A stretch of DNA of 64,000 nt from Cenococcum geophilum 1.58 (taxonomy: Eukaryota; Ascomycota; Dothideomycetes; Gloniales; Gloniaceae). The translations under genes were made by a program, and so were the position numbers. Of this stretch, positions 44,872 through 57,149 are shown in pieces; position 1 is the first letter of the stretch; each line of letters opens with the position of its first letter. The DNA is taken from NCBI GenBank assembly GCA_001692895.1, contig KV748184.1:1364001-1428000 (forward strand), written 5' to 3'. The notes beneath the pieces are model-generated. The model had not been told where the DNA came from. It saw only the letters and a list, made by a program, of their open reading frames with translations, and made no database searches.

Positions 44872-45427
44872 AGCGGGATCGATCTTCCGTTAGGTTTGGG
44901 AGCGACGATGGGGGTGACGAAAGTGACTTGAAAAGACGGGTATGGATCCAAGTGTGAGTGATGGATGAATCGTTTGAAGAGCAGTAGGGAGGGTTCGCGA
45001 GACGGAGAGGGTTCGAGAGACGGAGAGGGTTCACGAGAGAGGGTTGAGGGCGGTAGTGGTTGCTGCTTGATATGTAGGGGTGGTAATGAAGAGAGAAGAG
45101 AATGGATGTTCGTGGGTATGGAATGGGCGAAGCCATCTTTAAAATACTCTGGCGCGCGACAACTGGGGGCTCAATTTTGGGACCCCAAGGTGACGGGGAA
45201 TAAAAGGTGATAGGGGTGCGGCGTGCCTGGCCCTAGGCGAAGCCGAGGCGGCTTTCTCTTTTGATGACATCGTTGGCGCCTGAGCTAGTCTAAAGCAGGC
45301 AATCCGGGCAGACGCCCGCACTGGCCACTAACTATAGGTTTTGGGGGGTTTTTGGGCAAGTCAGCCTCAGAAAATGGTATTAGAAACCGCTAAAAACGGC
45401 AGCTAAATTGCCGTCTTATTATTATAA
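44872..45427. other. GC-richer island, promoter side of the DUF3435 relic
   Basis: This stretch keeps CA/TG dinucleotides and has far fewer TA than its surroundings, so it escaped RIP. It holds a short direct repeat (ggttcgcgagacggagag, then two variants, 44992-45040). Several open frames overlap on both strands and none looks like a protein. Probably 5' flank of the DUF3435 gene. Confidence 0.5.
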
Positions 45428-45620
45428 TGTCACGGGGCGGGGGCAGTGGCTACAAGACGTATGTATTCGAGGAGTCTACAAGACGTTGCGCGATCGATCG
45501 TAAGGGTCGAGGGCGTAAGGAGGTGATATACCTACGCGTAGCTGACATAAGCTGTACGCGAGGTGTACGCGAGAGCACGGGGCTCTCCTATGGAGGCCCC
45601 TGCGGTGGGGTTCCGTGACA
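45428..45620 (-). repeat. 3' LTR of gypsy element D (193 bp)
   Basis: Reads tgtcacggaaccccaccgc on the minus strand and ends ccccgtgaca, TG...CA with inverted termini. It is GC-rich and barely RIP-mutated, unlike the element body. Its length equals that of the solo LTR at 16049 but the sequences are unrelated apart from their termini. Confidence 0.85.
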
Positions 45621-45634
45621 CTACCCCCCCTCCT
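45621..45634 (-). promoter_or_regulatory. Polypurine tract of element D
   Basis: On the minus strand aggaggggggtag abuts the LTR start, the expected plus-strand primer site. Confidence 0.8.
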
Positions 45635-45949
45635 ATAGAGGCGGAGCTCCGGCGACGCTATGGTTACTATATATATATATAAAAGGGACACTTAGGGTAT
45701 AGAAAAAAAGAAAGGGGGGTATTACTAAAGGCTTAAAACAACGTTATATAATAAGGCTTGGCATCTAAGAATCCGACTAATTAGATAACTTTAACCGCCG
45801 GTTAAAGTTCCTAAATATCTTAACGATATTCTGGTTACGTAATCGCACTTTACCGCAATCTAACGGCAATCTAACGGTAATTTGCCCCTACGTAGTAATA
45901 TATAACGGTTTAACTCTATAAAGGCTCCTATAGAGGATTAGGTATAAAA
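45635..45949. other. 3' untranslated region of element D
   Basis: Between the end of pol and the LTR; contains a tatatatatata run near 45668. No gene. Confidence 0.55.
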
Positions 45950-48900
45950 TCTCTGCTTAGGCCCAGTTTTTATAGGTTTGCGTAGTAAAAGTCGCTAATT
46001 AGATCCTTTATATTTTTAAAGTCTTCCCATAGTTACCATTCTGGCTAATCTATATTAAATCCTATATATATAGCTCTGTAGTAAAGCCGTCGTCCTCTAC
46101 CTTTACTAAAGTATTTAGAGTTAATAATTCGTTTAACAGTCTACTCCTTATAGTTCTTATCTTCGTTCTTATCTCAGATTAGTACTAGTAGGGGTTTAGG
46201 CTATATCTGCCCTAGTAAGGGGTTAGGCTAGTAAAGGTGTAGTAGCTATAGGTAAAATATAGGCCATATTCTACGGGTGGCTAGGGTAAGTAGGAGCTCT
46301 AGCTTATATACAGCTCCCCTATTAATAACTTATTTAATTAGGTAGGGGCTAAGGTTCTTATAATTAAGTAACTTTATAGGCCTCTATATAGAGATATTAC
46401 GTGCATCTAGCTATACCTAGTCGCCAACACGTATCTCCGGTAGTGGCGTTCTATAACAGTTGGCGAAATAGGCCTACTTTACTTAAGCCCAGGCCATTTC
46501 TCCCTTATAGTAGTTAAGTAGATTTTTTATATAGTCTGCATACTGGTTAGCAAGTAGCATCTTAAGGCGTTTTCTATATAGCAGTTTCTTATTAATAGGT
46601 TCTAGTAGTTCTATGCCGGATTAGGGGTAATATCCCTTATTCGCGAAGAACGGGGTAAGTCCTATAGTAGTTAAGACGTAGTTATTTGCTATAAATTTAC
46701 CTAGTAGGAGGTAATCTACCTAGTTATCTTAACTATAGGTAACTACCTGTTGTAGGTACGCTTTTATACTAGCATTAGCATTTTCCGGTTGCCTAGTAGT
46801 TTTATAGTAAAAGGATATAGATATCTTAACGGAGATGCCAAGGCGTTAGCAGATTCGTCTCTATACATTAGAGCTAAACTATATACCTTAGTTGGACGTA
46901 ATTAAGTCAGGTAACCCATATAATCGGTAGATTTCGTAAAGGAAGGTATTAGTAACATCGCTAACAGCTACGCCTTTAGTTAGGACGTAGTGGCGCTCTT
47001 TTATAAGTCAGTATATTATTATAAGGATATTCTTATAGATACGGCCATATCGCTTATAGGGTAGTAGGTTAATAACGAAATCTATAGCGATATCTGCCTA
47101 TTATCGTATAGGTACTAGTAGAGGGTATAGTAGTCCTTAGTACTTTATATTAAAGGCCTTAACGCACTTATAACTATAGCAGGCGCCTATAAATCGTTTA
47201 ACTAAGTCTATTATTTTAGGCTAGAAGTAGTATCGGTTAAGAAGCTTATAGGTTCCTTTTCTACCTAGGTAGCCGCTTAATTAGAGGTCGTAGGCTATTT
47301 AAATTAGTTACCGTTATAGATTTTCTAAGTTGGGGATAAATAGATAGCCTCTATAATAAAGCCTATTTTCTTTTACTTTTAAGGCTGCCATATTAATCTA
47401 GCCTAAGCTTTAGAGTTTAGTTAGTAGCATACGGGCGCTAGCAGTCTTTACGGCAATAAGTTAATATAGTAATAGGTTAATAGAGGTGTTATATGCCATA
47501 ATAATAAGCTCGTTAATTTTGGGAGGTAATTTTAGTTTTATGGTATAGAGCTAAGGTATAGTTAGCTCTATTGTAGGTAGCATACCTAGGGCTAAATTCC
47601 ATACTTTTAGAATCGTCTATTATTGGAACTGGTTATAAGGGTTATCTTTAGACTAAGGAAGGTCTTATAAGCGGCGTATTAGGCTATTAGGCTTAGTACC
47701 TTATACTCCTAGCCTATATATAATTTTAAAGTTAAAACTAGAGAGGAACTCGTTCCAGCGTACTTAGCATTAGTTTAGCTATTTCATAGTTATAAAGTAC
47801 TTAAGGTTGCGATAATCCGTAAGGACTTTAGTTAGCTAGTTAGGTTCTACTAAGGAGAGTTTTAGTTAGAATTCCTTAAACGCTTATATAATCGCGAGAA
47901 GTTCCTTATTATAGATCTTGTAGTTATATTCTTATAGTATAAGCTTAAATAAATAGAATACAACTAGGTAGAGGAGACCGTTATTACCTATTTAGGAGAG
48001 GACGCCTACGTTAACGTGGTTTAAGAAGTTAGTCTTAAGATAGAGTTATCGTCCTAGTATAAAGTAAGCTAAAATAGGTACTTTAGTAAAAGCATCTTTA
48101 AGGTCTTAGAATGCTTTCTTGCATTTAGGCGTCTAGATAAAACGTAAATATATTTTTCTTTCTTTCGCGGAAAGGCCCTTTGTTTGCATTATTACTATAA
48201 GTAATACTATAACACCTAAGAAGTTATATATAAATTTTTAATAAAAGTTAGCGAAACTGAAAAAAGCTTATACGTCTTTAATGCAGTTAGGGGTTTACTA
48301 TTTAGTAATTATGCGTACCTTTTTAGGGTCCATACGGACACCCTTAATAGTAACAATTAGTTTAAGGTATTTTACTTCTATAACTAAGAATTTGCACTTC
48401 TTTAAATTAATACAAAGTCCTACGTCCTTAAGGCGCTATAGGACCTTTTAAACGTGCTTGGTATACTTAGAAGGGTTATTACTATAAATAAGTATATCGT
48501 CTAGGTATGTAGAGCAGAAGTCGTTAAGGTAGTCCTATAAGGCGTTATTAATATAGCTTTAGAAGCTGCCTGGGCCGTTATATACGCTAAAGGGTATAAT
48601 GGTATATTTAAATTGGCCAAAGCGCAATACAAATACGGTTTTCTATTCATTACCTTCTTATATTTAGAGGCGGTTAAAGGCGGCGATAATATTAAGCTTA
48701 GTATAGATTTTAGCTTAGCTAAGCCGCTTAAGAGTTTTATATATAAGTGGTACGGGGTATTAGTTCTTAATTGTAATAGCGTTAAGTCCTCTATAGTTAA
48801 CGTAGAATTAAATACCTCCTCTTAGCTTCTTAGTAAGGAGGATAGGGGCAGCTACTAAGGATATGCTAGGGCGAATAAACCCTTTATTAAGGTGCTTATT

Positions 48901-49420
48901 AATATACTTTTTAATAACTAGAAGTTTGTCTTTTAATATTAGGTAGGGTCTCTTATAGGGTAGCGTTTTTCCTTATTTAATATTAATGGTATAGTTATTA
49001 GGTTAATATAGGGGGAGTATATCTACGCTTTTTTATAAGCACATATTAATAAAGTCATAGTACCTCTTAGGGAGGAGCTTACGGAGTTCCTCGTTAATAA
49101 GTCCTTTTTTAAGCTTTATAAACTTTTTAAAGTCTAAAGGTAAAAGNCNNTAGAGTTCNNNNGGGGNNTCGTNTTCTANAANGTTAANTATATNTATCCT
49201 ATTACTATANAGGACNTAGTCCTATTCTTTATTAAGCTTATATAGTTATAATCGGGAGGCTACGGTAACAGTTTAGCCTTTTCTATGTACTATACGGTAG
49301 AAGGCCACGGCACTTATATAGTAGCAGTTAGTTATAGGTAGGGTAATAAGGGGTTCCTTAGGTTAGTATCCTAGGGAGTAAATAGAGGCGGCTAGGCTAT
49401 ATCCTAGGCAGGTCTCTCTA
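45950..49420 (-). pseudogene. pol: Gypsy D Pol: protease remnant, reverse transcriptase, RNase H, integrase
   Basis: On the minus strand, from high to low coordinate: protease-like sequence (49250-49410), then the reverse transcriptase with FGQFKYTIIPFSVYNGPGSF near 48560-48620. An intact catalytic box STYLDDILIYSNNP follows (YLDD at 48496-48507). RNase H has YNYKIYNKELLAIIQAFKEF near 47880-47940. The integrase zinc finger and core follow (GYLGRKGTYKLLNRYYFQPK near 47210-47270; ITSNQG near 46895), then a C-terminal basic region to about 45960. Stops fall at Gln/Trp-type codons. Ambiguous bases cluster at 49147-49212. Typical fungal gypsy order RT-RH-IN. The gag part is not present. Confidence 0.88.
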
Positions 49421-49427
49421 CAGTATT

Positions 49428-49848
49428 TATTATAGACGCATTAAGTACAATATTACGACTGCTTGGAGAAGAGTTAGAAGAAGCTAGTTGGTTAATATAA
49501 GCACGGTCCAGGATAGAACCCATAGAACTATGTGATAAGGAATAGTAAGCAGAGTCACGTGATGTGATCTATATAATTTATATAATTTATAAGATCTGTA
49601 ATAGAGCAAACAGAGCAGACAGAGTAGATAGAGTAACGACTTTCTTAGGAGTACGGTTGTGTATTTAAGGACCCTTAGTCCCTACCTAGATAGTTCTTTT
49701 CTTATAGTAATTCTTAGAATATAATTAGAGTTAATCTATTAGGCAACCACTCCACCAGTTATTATTATGTTGTTGACTTACTTATAATACCTATATACCT
49801 AGCCTATTAACAAGCCTACCGTAGTCCCTACTATAAGGTTCTGTTATA
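49428..49848 (+). repeat. 5' LTR of gypsy element A (421 bp)
   Basis: Starts tattatagacgc, the RIP form of tgttacggacgc seen in element B, and ends ggttctgttata. It matches B's LTRs, inverted, except for a divergent block around 49550-49635. A TSD candidate gtatt precedes it. Confidence 0.85.
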
Positions 49849-49888
49849 TAATTACTACTACGGTTACGGTTTTAATAAGTTAAATAAC

Positions 49889-51162
49889 ATGCCACTAAAA
49901 GCAGCCACTATAACGCCATTAACGGCGGTAACTATATTAGGATTAGGTAACGACACTAGTATAGCAGACACTAACTTATAACAACCTATAATAGTAGGAT
50001 AGTTATAAATAATAGTTAATTAGTTAACGGGAGATAATGCGGCACTTAAAAATAGGATTAATAGGATAGAAGCAGCAAAGGTTAAGTTACTATTGATTAA
50101 AAGATTCTTAGGAGAAAGATTAAAGCTTAAAGGATTCCTTACGTAAATACACTTTAAGGTTATATAGGAGGGAGTAAAGCTAGCAACAACTATGGATCAA
50201 GTAGCATACGTAGGATTGTTCTTATTAGGAAGAGCACTTAAGTGGTTTAAGCCTTACCTTATAGAGATATAAGTGAATGGAATGACAATAACAAACCAGG
50301 AAGTACGGTTTATATTTTTAAGCTAAAATATATTCGTAGAACGACTTATATAAATATTTAGGGACCTAGAAGTAATGACTATAGTAAAAAGGAAGCTTTA
50401 GGACCTAACGTAACGAACCTTAGCAATTAAGTACACGATATAATTCTAAACGCTAGCTATATAACTTAAGTGGAACAATAAGGCGCTTATAGCATAGTAT
50501 AAACAGGGACTTAAGGCTAAAGTCTAGGATATAATTATTCTAATAGAAGATGCGGATACCCTAAGAGAGTTAATAGATTAAGCGATTAAGATTAACAATA
50601 GGATCTTCTAAAGGGAATAGGTTAAGAGAGGCTAGAATAGAGTTCTATAGTTATATAAGACGTAAAGTACGCAACAACTAAAGCTAAGTTAGAAATTATA
50701 GTATGGCGTAGAGCTAATGGACCTAAGCGGTACTAAAGAAGCCTATAAGAGATGGAGTAAGAAACTATAGAAACCTAGGGGTTAAGGATTAAGTAATTAT
50801 AGGACTAGGGAGTATAGGCTAAACTAAGGATTTTAGTAATAGAAGACGTTTAAGCAAACTCTATAATAAAAGCAATGGTTTAAAGATGGAGCTTATATAA
50901 ATTACGGAAAATAGGATTATTTCGCCAAAGACTGTAAAAGTGGTTAGAGTTATTATGTAGTAAAGGAAACTAGACTAGCAGTATATAATACACACGTATA
51001 GAGGAATAATAGTATACTACAAGGAATAAAAGAGTGTTTAATTAAAAGTTTTGTGTTTTATTATAATAACGCATACTAAATTTATAAAGATGCTAAGTAT
51101 AGTGTAAGCTATTGGCCATAAGAGCTAGAGTTAAAAAAAACTTAAAGGAACTAAAGAGTTAG
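49889..51162 (+). pseudogene. gag: Gag of gypsy element A (degenerate)
   Basis: ATG 49889 (MPLKAATITPLTAV) lies 40 bp after the LTR. The frame has AALKNRINRIEAAKVKL, then a capsid-like core with GRALKWFKPYLIEIQVNG near 50230-50285 and a helical region (LAIQLKWNNKALIAQYKQGL near 50455-50515). A degenerate zinc knuckle YINYGKQDYFAKDC follows near 50895-50940, where the first Cys is lost and the His of CCHC has become Tyr. The order capsid then zinc knuckle marks gag. RIP-type stops throughout. The frame continues at 59124, after element B. Confidence 0.85.
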
Positions 51163-51167
51163 ATAAA
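51163..51167. repeat. Target duplication of element B (left)
   Basis: ataaa, repeated exactly at 59119-59123. It proves that B is inserted in A. Confidence 0.9.
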
Positions 51168-51592
51168 TGTAACGGAACCTTATAGCAAGAACTACGATAG
51201 GCTCGTTATTAGGCTAGGTATATAGGAAATACAAGTATAAAAGTCAACAACGTAATAATAATTGGTGGAGTGGTTGCCCAATAGATTAACTCTAATTATA
51301 TTCTAAGAATTACTATAAGGAAGGAACTATCTAGGTAGGGACTAAGGGTCCTTAAATACACAACCGTACTCTTATAAAATCCTTCTTATACATAATATAC
51401 GTCTTATATATAAGATATATAAGTTCCTCTTATTCCTCTTGTTTAATACGTAGTATATTATATAACCTTAGTTACTATTCCTCGTTATATAGTTCTATCG
51501 GCTCTATTCTAGACCGTGCCTAAATTAACTAACTAGCTTCTTTCGTTTCTTCTTTAAGTAGTTATAACATTATACTTAAAGCGTCCGTAATA
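51168..51592 (-). repeat. 3' LTR of element B
   Basis: 425 bp. Its plus-strand left end is tgtaacggaacc and its right end ccgtaata (CA->TA version of ccgtaaca at 59118). Pairs with 58694-59118. Confidence 0.93.
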
Positions 51593-51610
51593 CCATCTCC
51601 CTCCTCTTTA
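51593..51610 (-). promoter_or_regulatory. Polypurine tract of element B
   Basis: On the minus strand taaagaggagggagatgg abuts the LTR. Confidence 0.8.
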
Positions 51611-51959
51611 TCTTTATCCTTAAAGATTTAAAATATCTCTAAGTTGTTTACTAGAGGTGTAATATCCGTTTAATTAATTTAGTTAATATTATTGCTCATT
51701 ATACCTAAAGCAATTTCTTCTTCACACGCCCAACGTTGTGCTCACACTATTGCTGCAATATTATCTCTTAGTGAGATTATACCGTTTTCGTGTTCTCGTT
51801 GTTTAAAAGAGGGGTTGGTTTATATTACGTTAGCGAACCCATTTTTACAACAACCGTCCTTTTACTTAAAGTATACTAAAGCGAATATTTGTTCGTCCTA
51901 TAATATTCGCTCTACTTTTAATACTAAATATACGCAACCTATTACTCTTAATAGTTATC
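51611..51959. other. 3' untranslated region of element B
   Basis: No gene on the element's strand. The plus-strand open frame 51692-51970 has no support: it is antisense, begins in the UTR and shows no family features. Confidence 0.5.
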
Positions 51960-54900
51960 TAGTTCCCTAATTAATTTATCTTAGGGTCTTATATTTAATC
52001 TGCTACTACGCGGCTAGATAGTAAACTATTATAAGCCCTTACTAAGTTAAAACGTTCCCATAACGCGGAACAGAAGGCCCTAAATACTTAAATTACGGCG
52101 TCTACTCGTCTACTTTATCTTAAGAAGGTTTATAAGAAGGTTTATTCTAAGGAGTAGAAACTTATAGAATAAGGTTTATAGAAACTAGGTAATAAAAGAA
52201 TAGATTCTCCTCTAATAGAGAAGGAAATAGATTTAAGTAGTTTAGCAACTGCTCTTCTTAGGTCCCCCTTAGGTAACTCGTTCTTTAGCAATCCTTTTTT
52301 ATTAATGCTGCCTAACCTAATCTCTTCTAATACTCCTATACCTTTCCTATAGCGTTCTTTAAATTCTCTAGTAGCTCCTAGGTAGTCTTAGTATAGCCTA
52401 TCTACTTAACCTTATACTATATTTTATTGTTAATATCCTTATAATTAACAATCTTTAAAACTTGCTATTTGTCTTCTTCTTATCCTCTATACGTATCTGC
52501 TTCGTAGCCTAATGGCTTAATATTCCTATATACTAGCTCTAGCATTGCGATGTACTATATAGGGTAGATCTTCATTTTAGCTAGTAGGTTTAACTTAAAT
52601 ATAACTAGTGAAATCCTTTATATAATTTTAAAAGGTCCTAGTCTAATATAGTCCAATTTCTTACTTAGTCGTCAACTCTTAAAAATTTTGTATAGTAGCC
52701 ATACTTTATCTCCTTCCTTAAGATCTAGTCCCTTAGATCTCTTAGTATTATAGTACCTTTTTATTCTCTACTATACTACCTTAGCTATCTCTATAAGGTC
52801 TATATAAAGATTTATTAAATCCTTTATTCTTTCTTTAGCTATACTACTTGTTTTCTTTACTTACTATAGTAACAATAATATTCTTAGCTTATATCCATAA
52901 TTTGCCTTAAATAGTAATATGCCTATTCCTTCTTAGGGTGTTATATTATATATAAACTATATAACTAGTAATAGCGATACCTAATTATTCTATATATAAT
53001 TAATATAATACCTTAGATACTATTCTAGTATTTAGTTTAATCTTTCCGTTTAACCGTCTGTCTATAAATAATATACGGTAGAAGTTGCTATTTAAACTCC
53101 TTACTCCGCTAAAAACACTTCCTAAAATACTACTATAAATCTTAGATCTCTATCTGATATAATCTTGCTTAGTGCTCTATGTCTTATAAATACTTCCTTA
53201 ACGTAGATTCTAGCAACATCTTCCGCTAAGATTTCTTCTATATATGCTATAAAGTATCCCCACTTTATAAGCTTATCCACTATCACTAAGATCGCGTTAT
53301 AATCTTGTCCGGTAATAGGATCTTTTAATTTCAGTAACTTAATAATAAAGTCTTATAATATGACCTCCTATAATCTCTCTGGTATTTTAATAGGTTATAG
53401 CCCTCTATATAGCTTATACCTTATCAGTTTATTCCTTTAGCAATCTAAACATTCTTTAGTAACCCTTCTAGCTATCCTCTAGATTCTATTAATAATATAC
53501 TCCTCCTAGAGTCTTAATACTAAGCCCATAGCTCCATTATATCCTTAAGTTAGTCCCTTATAGAAATTCTCCACAAACTACTCTACTATGCTTCTTGGGA
53601 TGTACTTCGCTTCTCAATTTTTATATATATCCGTCTATAGATCTTCTAGCTATGCTTCTAAAATTCTTTATACCTAAAAGCTTTCCGGTATCTTATAGAC
53701 TTTCTCTAGTTTATCGTCTTCTTAAGTTACTACAATTTTTAGATAATTATACCTAATTAATCCGTCTGTATCTTTTCGTAATAAAGCCCCTAATAGCTTT
53801 TCCTTATTTTATAGTTCAGCTTTACGGCTTAAAGCATCTGCCCGCGTATTATTTGTACCTTTAGTATACTAAATCTCGAAATAGTATTCTATAAGCATCT
53901 CTGCCTATTTAACCTGTCTTTAGTTAAGTTCCTTTATCATTAGGAATCCTATTAGGTTCTTATAATCCGTCTTAACCATAAATAGTTTTTCTATACCTTA
54001 TAAGAATGCTCTCTATTCCTTTAATACTGCAACTATACCTAATAACTCCTTATTATAGATGTTATAGTTTAACTCTGGTGGTGTTATCTTCCGACTATAA
54101 TATGCTACTAGATACTATCTATCTTAATGCCTTTATATAAAGCATACTCCTAGTACATAGTCTAATACATCTGTTTCTATAACCGTCTTTAGTCCTAGTT
54201 AATAGATCTTAAGAACTAGCTCCTAGGTAAACAACTCTTTAACTTTCTTAAAGAGTTCTCTTTACTCCTCTCCCTATACCTATAGTTCTTCCTTTTTTAT
54301 TAATCGCGTAAATAGCTCAATATCCTTTAACCACTGCGCTATAAACCTTCTATAGTAATTATAAAATCCTAAAAACGATCTCAACTGTGTGACGTTCTCT
54401 AGTTCCTACTAATTTACTATAGCCTCAATCTTCTTTAGATCTATACTAAGTTAGCCTAGTTTAATAATAAATCCAACAAAATCAGTCTTCCTAGTAAAAA
54501 ACTCGCATTTCTTAATTACTACTAGCATCTATTCTTCTTATAGTCTCTTTAAGACCCATTTAACGTATTCTCCATACTCTTCCTTAGTCATTAAGTAAAT
54601 AATAATATTGTCAAGATATGCTATAATAAATTCATCTAAGTATTCTCCTAACACATTATTAATACGCTTCTAAAACATTGCTAGTGCGTTTATAAGCCCG
54701 AATTATATAACTAATAGCTTATATAGTCCTTCCTTTAACCTAAAGGCTGCCTTCCATTCGTCGCCTTCCTTAATCCTAATCTAATAGTACGCCCATCTTA
54801 GATCTATCTTTATAAAGATTTACGCATTACCTATCCTATCTTAGATTTCGCTAATTAAGGGTAAAAGATACCTATCCTTCCTGGTAATACTATTTAACTA

Positions 54901-57149
54901 TCTATAGTCAATACACAGCCTTAGTTTGCCATTTTTCTTTAATACGAATAGTACTGGATAACCCACTAATAACTGCAATGGTCTAATGTATCCCTTTCGT
55001 AGATTTTCCTAAATAAACTCTTTTAACGCTCTACCTTCTTCTTTAGTAAGCTTATAGATTAAAAAGAACTTTAGACTTGTTCCTAGTTCTAACTCTATCT
55101 TATAATCCTATACTGCATATTCTAATAGCTTTTTACTTTCTAGTAACTATAGTTTTTTACCATACTTATGGTATCTCTTTAGTATATAACTTAGTCCTTT
55201 TTCTATTTCTTTATAGGTTGCTTCTACTTAGTACTATACCAACTTGGCTTATTATCGCATCTTATAACGTCAAGTATCTCTAATATTGACCTAACCTATA
55301 ATCCAATTAATCCTTAGATTGTATTCCTATAACTAAGGCATACCTAATACTGCCTTATCCTGTCCTAATAGTAGGATATTAAAAGATATCTCGATTTATC
55401 TTCCTTTAATAGTTATTTAAATAGGTCCTATTTTAAGATTAATAATCCCTCCTCTATAGGTTATTAGATCTCCTAAAATCGTAACTAATAGGTAAAGTTN
55501 CTCCTTTTATCTATNNGGTAGTCCNATTCTCTTAACTACTNCTAGTAANATATAGTTTCGCGTTNCTCTACTATCTATTAGCGCTTNNAACTGCTAATCT
55601 TACCAATTAATTTATAAATTTAGGTGTTATCCTTAAATTCCTTTAAGGGTCTAAGGCTCTACTACTAGCTCCCTCTAGTCCTATAGGCCTCTACTTTTCC
55701 TAACTATTAGCTNCTTAATCCTAGTGCACTTAGCTTGCTCTTTAGCCAATACCTAGTTTGCTTTTTATCTTTAATATACTATAGATATATATTTTCTAGG
55801 CATTCCTACCACTATTGTCCGTCTAAGCATTCTTCCGTAAGGAATCTTCCTAGTTAAAGTACTAAACTTCCTTCCTCTTAGACCTCTGCTAGATGCCATC
55901 CATATATATATTTAGCATTCCTATACTATTACTTATCCGTCATTTAGTATATCCTTATAGGGTATTTCCAATTCTTTTCCTTCGGATTCTTATACATTTC
56001 GCATATATTGTCCACACACGCGATCTATAATAACGTATAGTATACTAGGTGCTTTAGGTTAACTCTTAGCTCGTCTTTATCCCTTTATTTAAACCTTTAT
56101 TATGCTAATCTAAACGTTATAACTTTATTTATAGGTACTAAGATGCGTCTCTTACTTCTCTAGTCCTCTAAATGTTCCTCTAGATCCTTTAATATTATAA
56201 TTAAGGCTCCTTTAATATGCATTATAGCCTTTTCTATAATTAGGTAGTCCTAGATAACTTTTTTATCTAACCATATATAGAAATCTTCCCACTTATTATT
56301 ATGCCTTTACCTATACTACTTTTAGTACAGCTGCTAGAGTATATACGGTTTGTCCGTAAGGAAGTATCTTCTTATTACTATATCGTGACAGCCTTTTATA
56401 TGTCGTTCTTCGAACCTAGTTAAAATCCCTAAATCCTCTTTATTTTCTAATTTAATAAGCCACTTAGCTCTTAGTATGCCTGCTCTTAGCCTATTAGTAA
56501 TTCTTTATACTAGTGCTCTATCCTTTATACGTCCTAATATACTAGATCTTTTATCTAGTTTCTGTTCTTGCTATGCGATAATTCTTTACCTAAACTCTTC
56601 CATAGTTTCTTTTGGTTTGCGCCTTACGCCCTAATCCTTAAAGTTATCTTACTTCTTAATCCTAGTATCAAACTTTCAATCTTTAGGCTAAATACTACGT
56701 TCCCCTGGTAAGTCTTCTAGGTCTATATATCTGTCTCCCAGTCTAACTGCTATTTATATTATAGATTCTCTAATCTATAAAGAAGCTTCTTACCTCTTAC
56801 CTATAGGTGTCCTTATTTATATCCCAAAATCTTAATCCCTTGGATTTTTTAATCCTAAGCTTGCTTCTAACTTAAGCTTAGCTCCCGCCTTAGTCTAATT
56901 AGGCGTCCGTGGTGTTCTTATCTCGTCTTAAGAGTCTTAAATCTCACTTATCTTGTCTTAAGAGTCTTATGCCTGTGGGAAACTCTATCCCGAGCTTATT
57001 TATATATTTCTAAACTAAGCTACTGCCCTACTCCATCGGTTTTCGTCCGTTATAGGTCCTTAGGTATACCTTATCTCGTTTTAAAAATCTTAATTATCTC
57101 TTATCTTATCCTAAGAATCTTAAGCCTTTAGCCTTTTGCCTTTATTAAG
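51960..57149 (-). pseudogene. pol: Pol of gypsy element B with C-terminal chromodomain
   Basis: Minus strand, high to low. First comes a linker region of unknown role (KETMEEFRQRIIAQQEQKLD near 56540-56600) shared with element A. A protease follows at about 55500-55300 (partly in ambiguous bases), then the reverse transcriptase with YLDN at 54607-54618, the catalytic YLDD with its last Asp turned to Asn by one G->A change. RNase H lies near 54000-54200 and integrase between about 53600 and 52700. A chromodomain lies at about 52380-52480 (NKIQYKVKQIGYTKTTQELL, in which Q replaces W at RIP stops). Chromodomains target integration to marked chromatin. Numerous TAA/TAG. Length and order fit a chromovirus. 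Confidence 0.85.

Larger units (their letters stand above)
45428..49427 (-). mobile_element. Gypsy retrotransposon D, 3' part (interrupted by element A)
   Basis: On the minus strand the 3' LTR (45428-45620) is preceded by a purine tract and by a full reverse transcriptase-RNase H-integrase region. The protease/gag side ends abruptly at 49427, where the 5' LTR of element A begins. The missing gag and 5' LTR should lie beyond A, outside the window. Confidence 0.85.

Noticed and set aside
45235-45330. Short peptide FSFDDIVGA followed by SLKQAIRADAR, resembling the start of an AAA+ domain
   Set aside because: Only about 25 residues with a stop inside, no Walker A after it, and no continuation; too little to call.
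44819-45691. Six overlapping open frames on both strands of the GC-richer island
   Set aside because: GC-rich DNA has few stops by chance. No frame has family features except the DUF3435 start at 44871, which is in a different frame from the 105-codon ORF.
48613-48825. 70-codon plus-strand frame
   Set aside because: Antisense to the reverse transcriptase of element D, which has a clear motif series on the other strand.
55077-55283. 68-codon plus-strand hydrophobic frame
   Set aside because: Antisense to the protease/RT region of element B.
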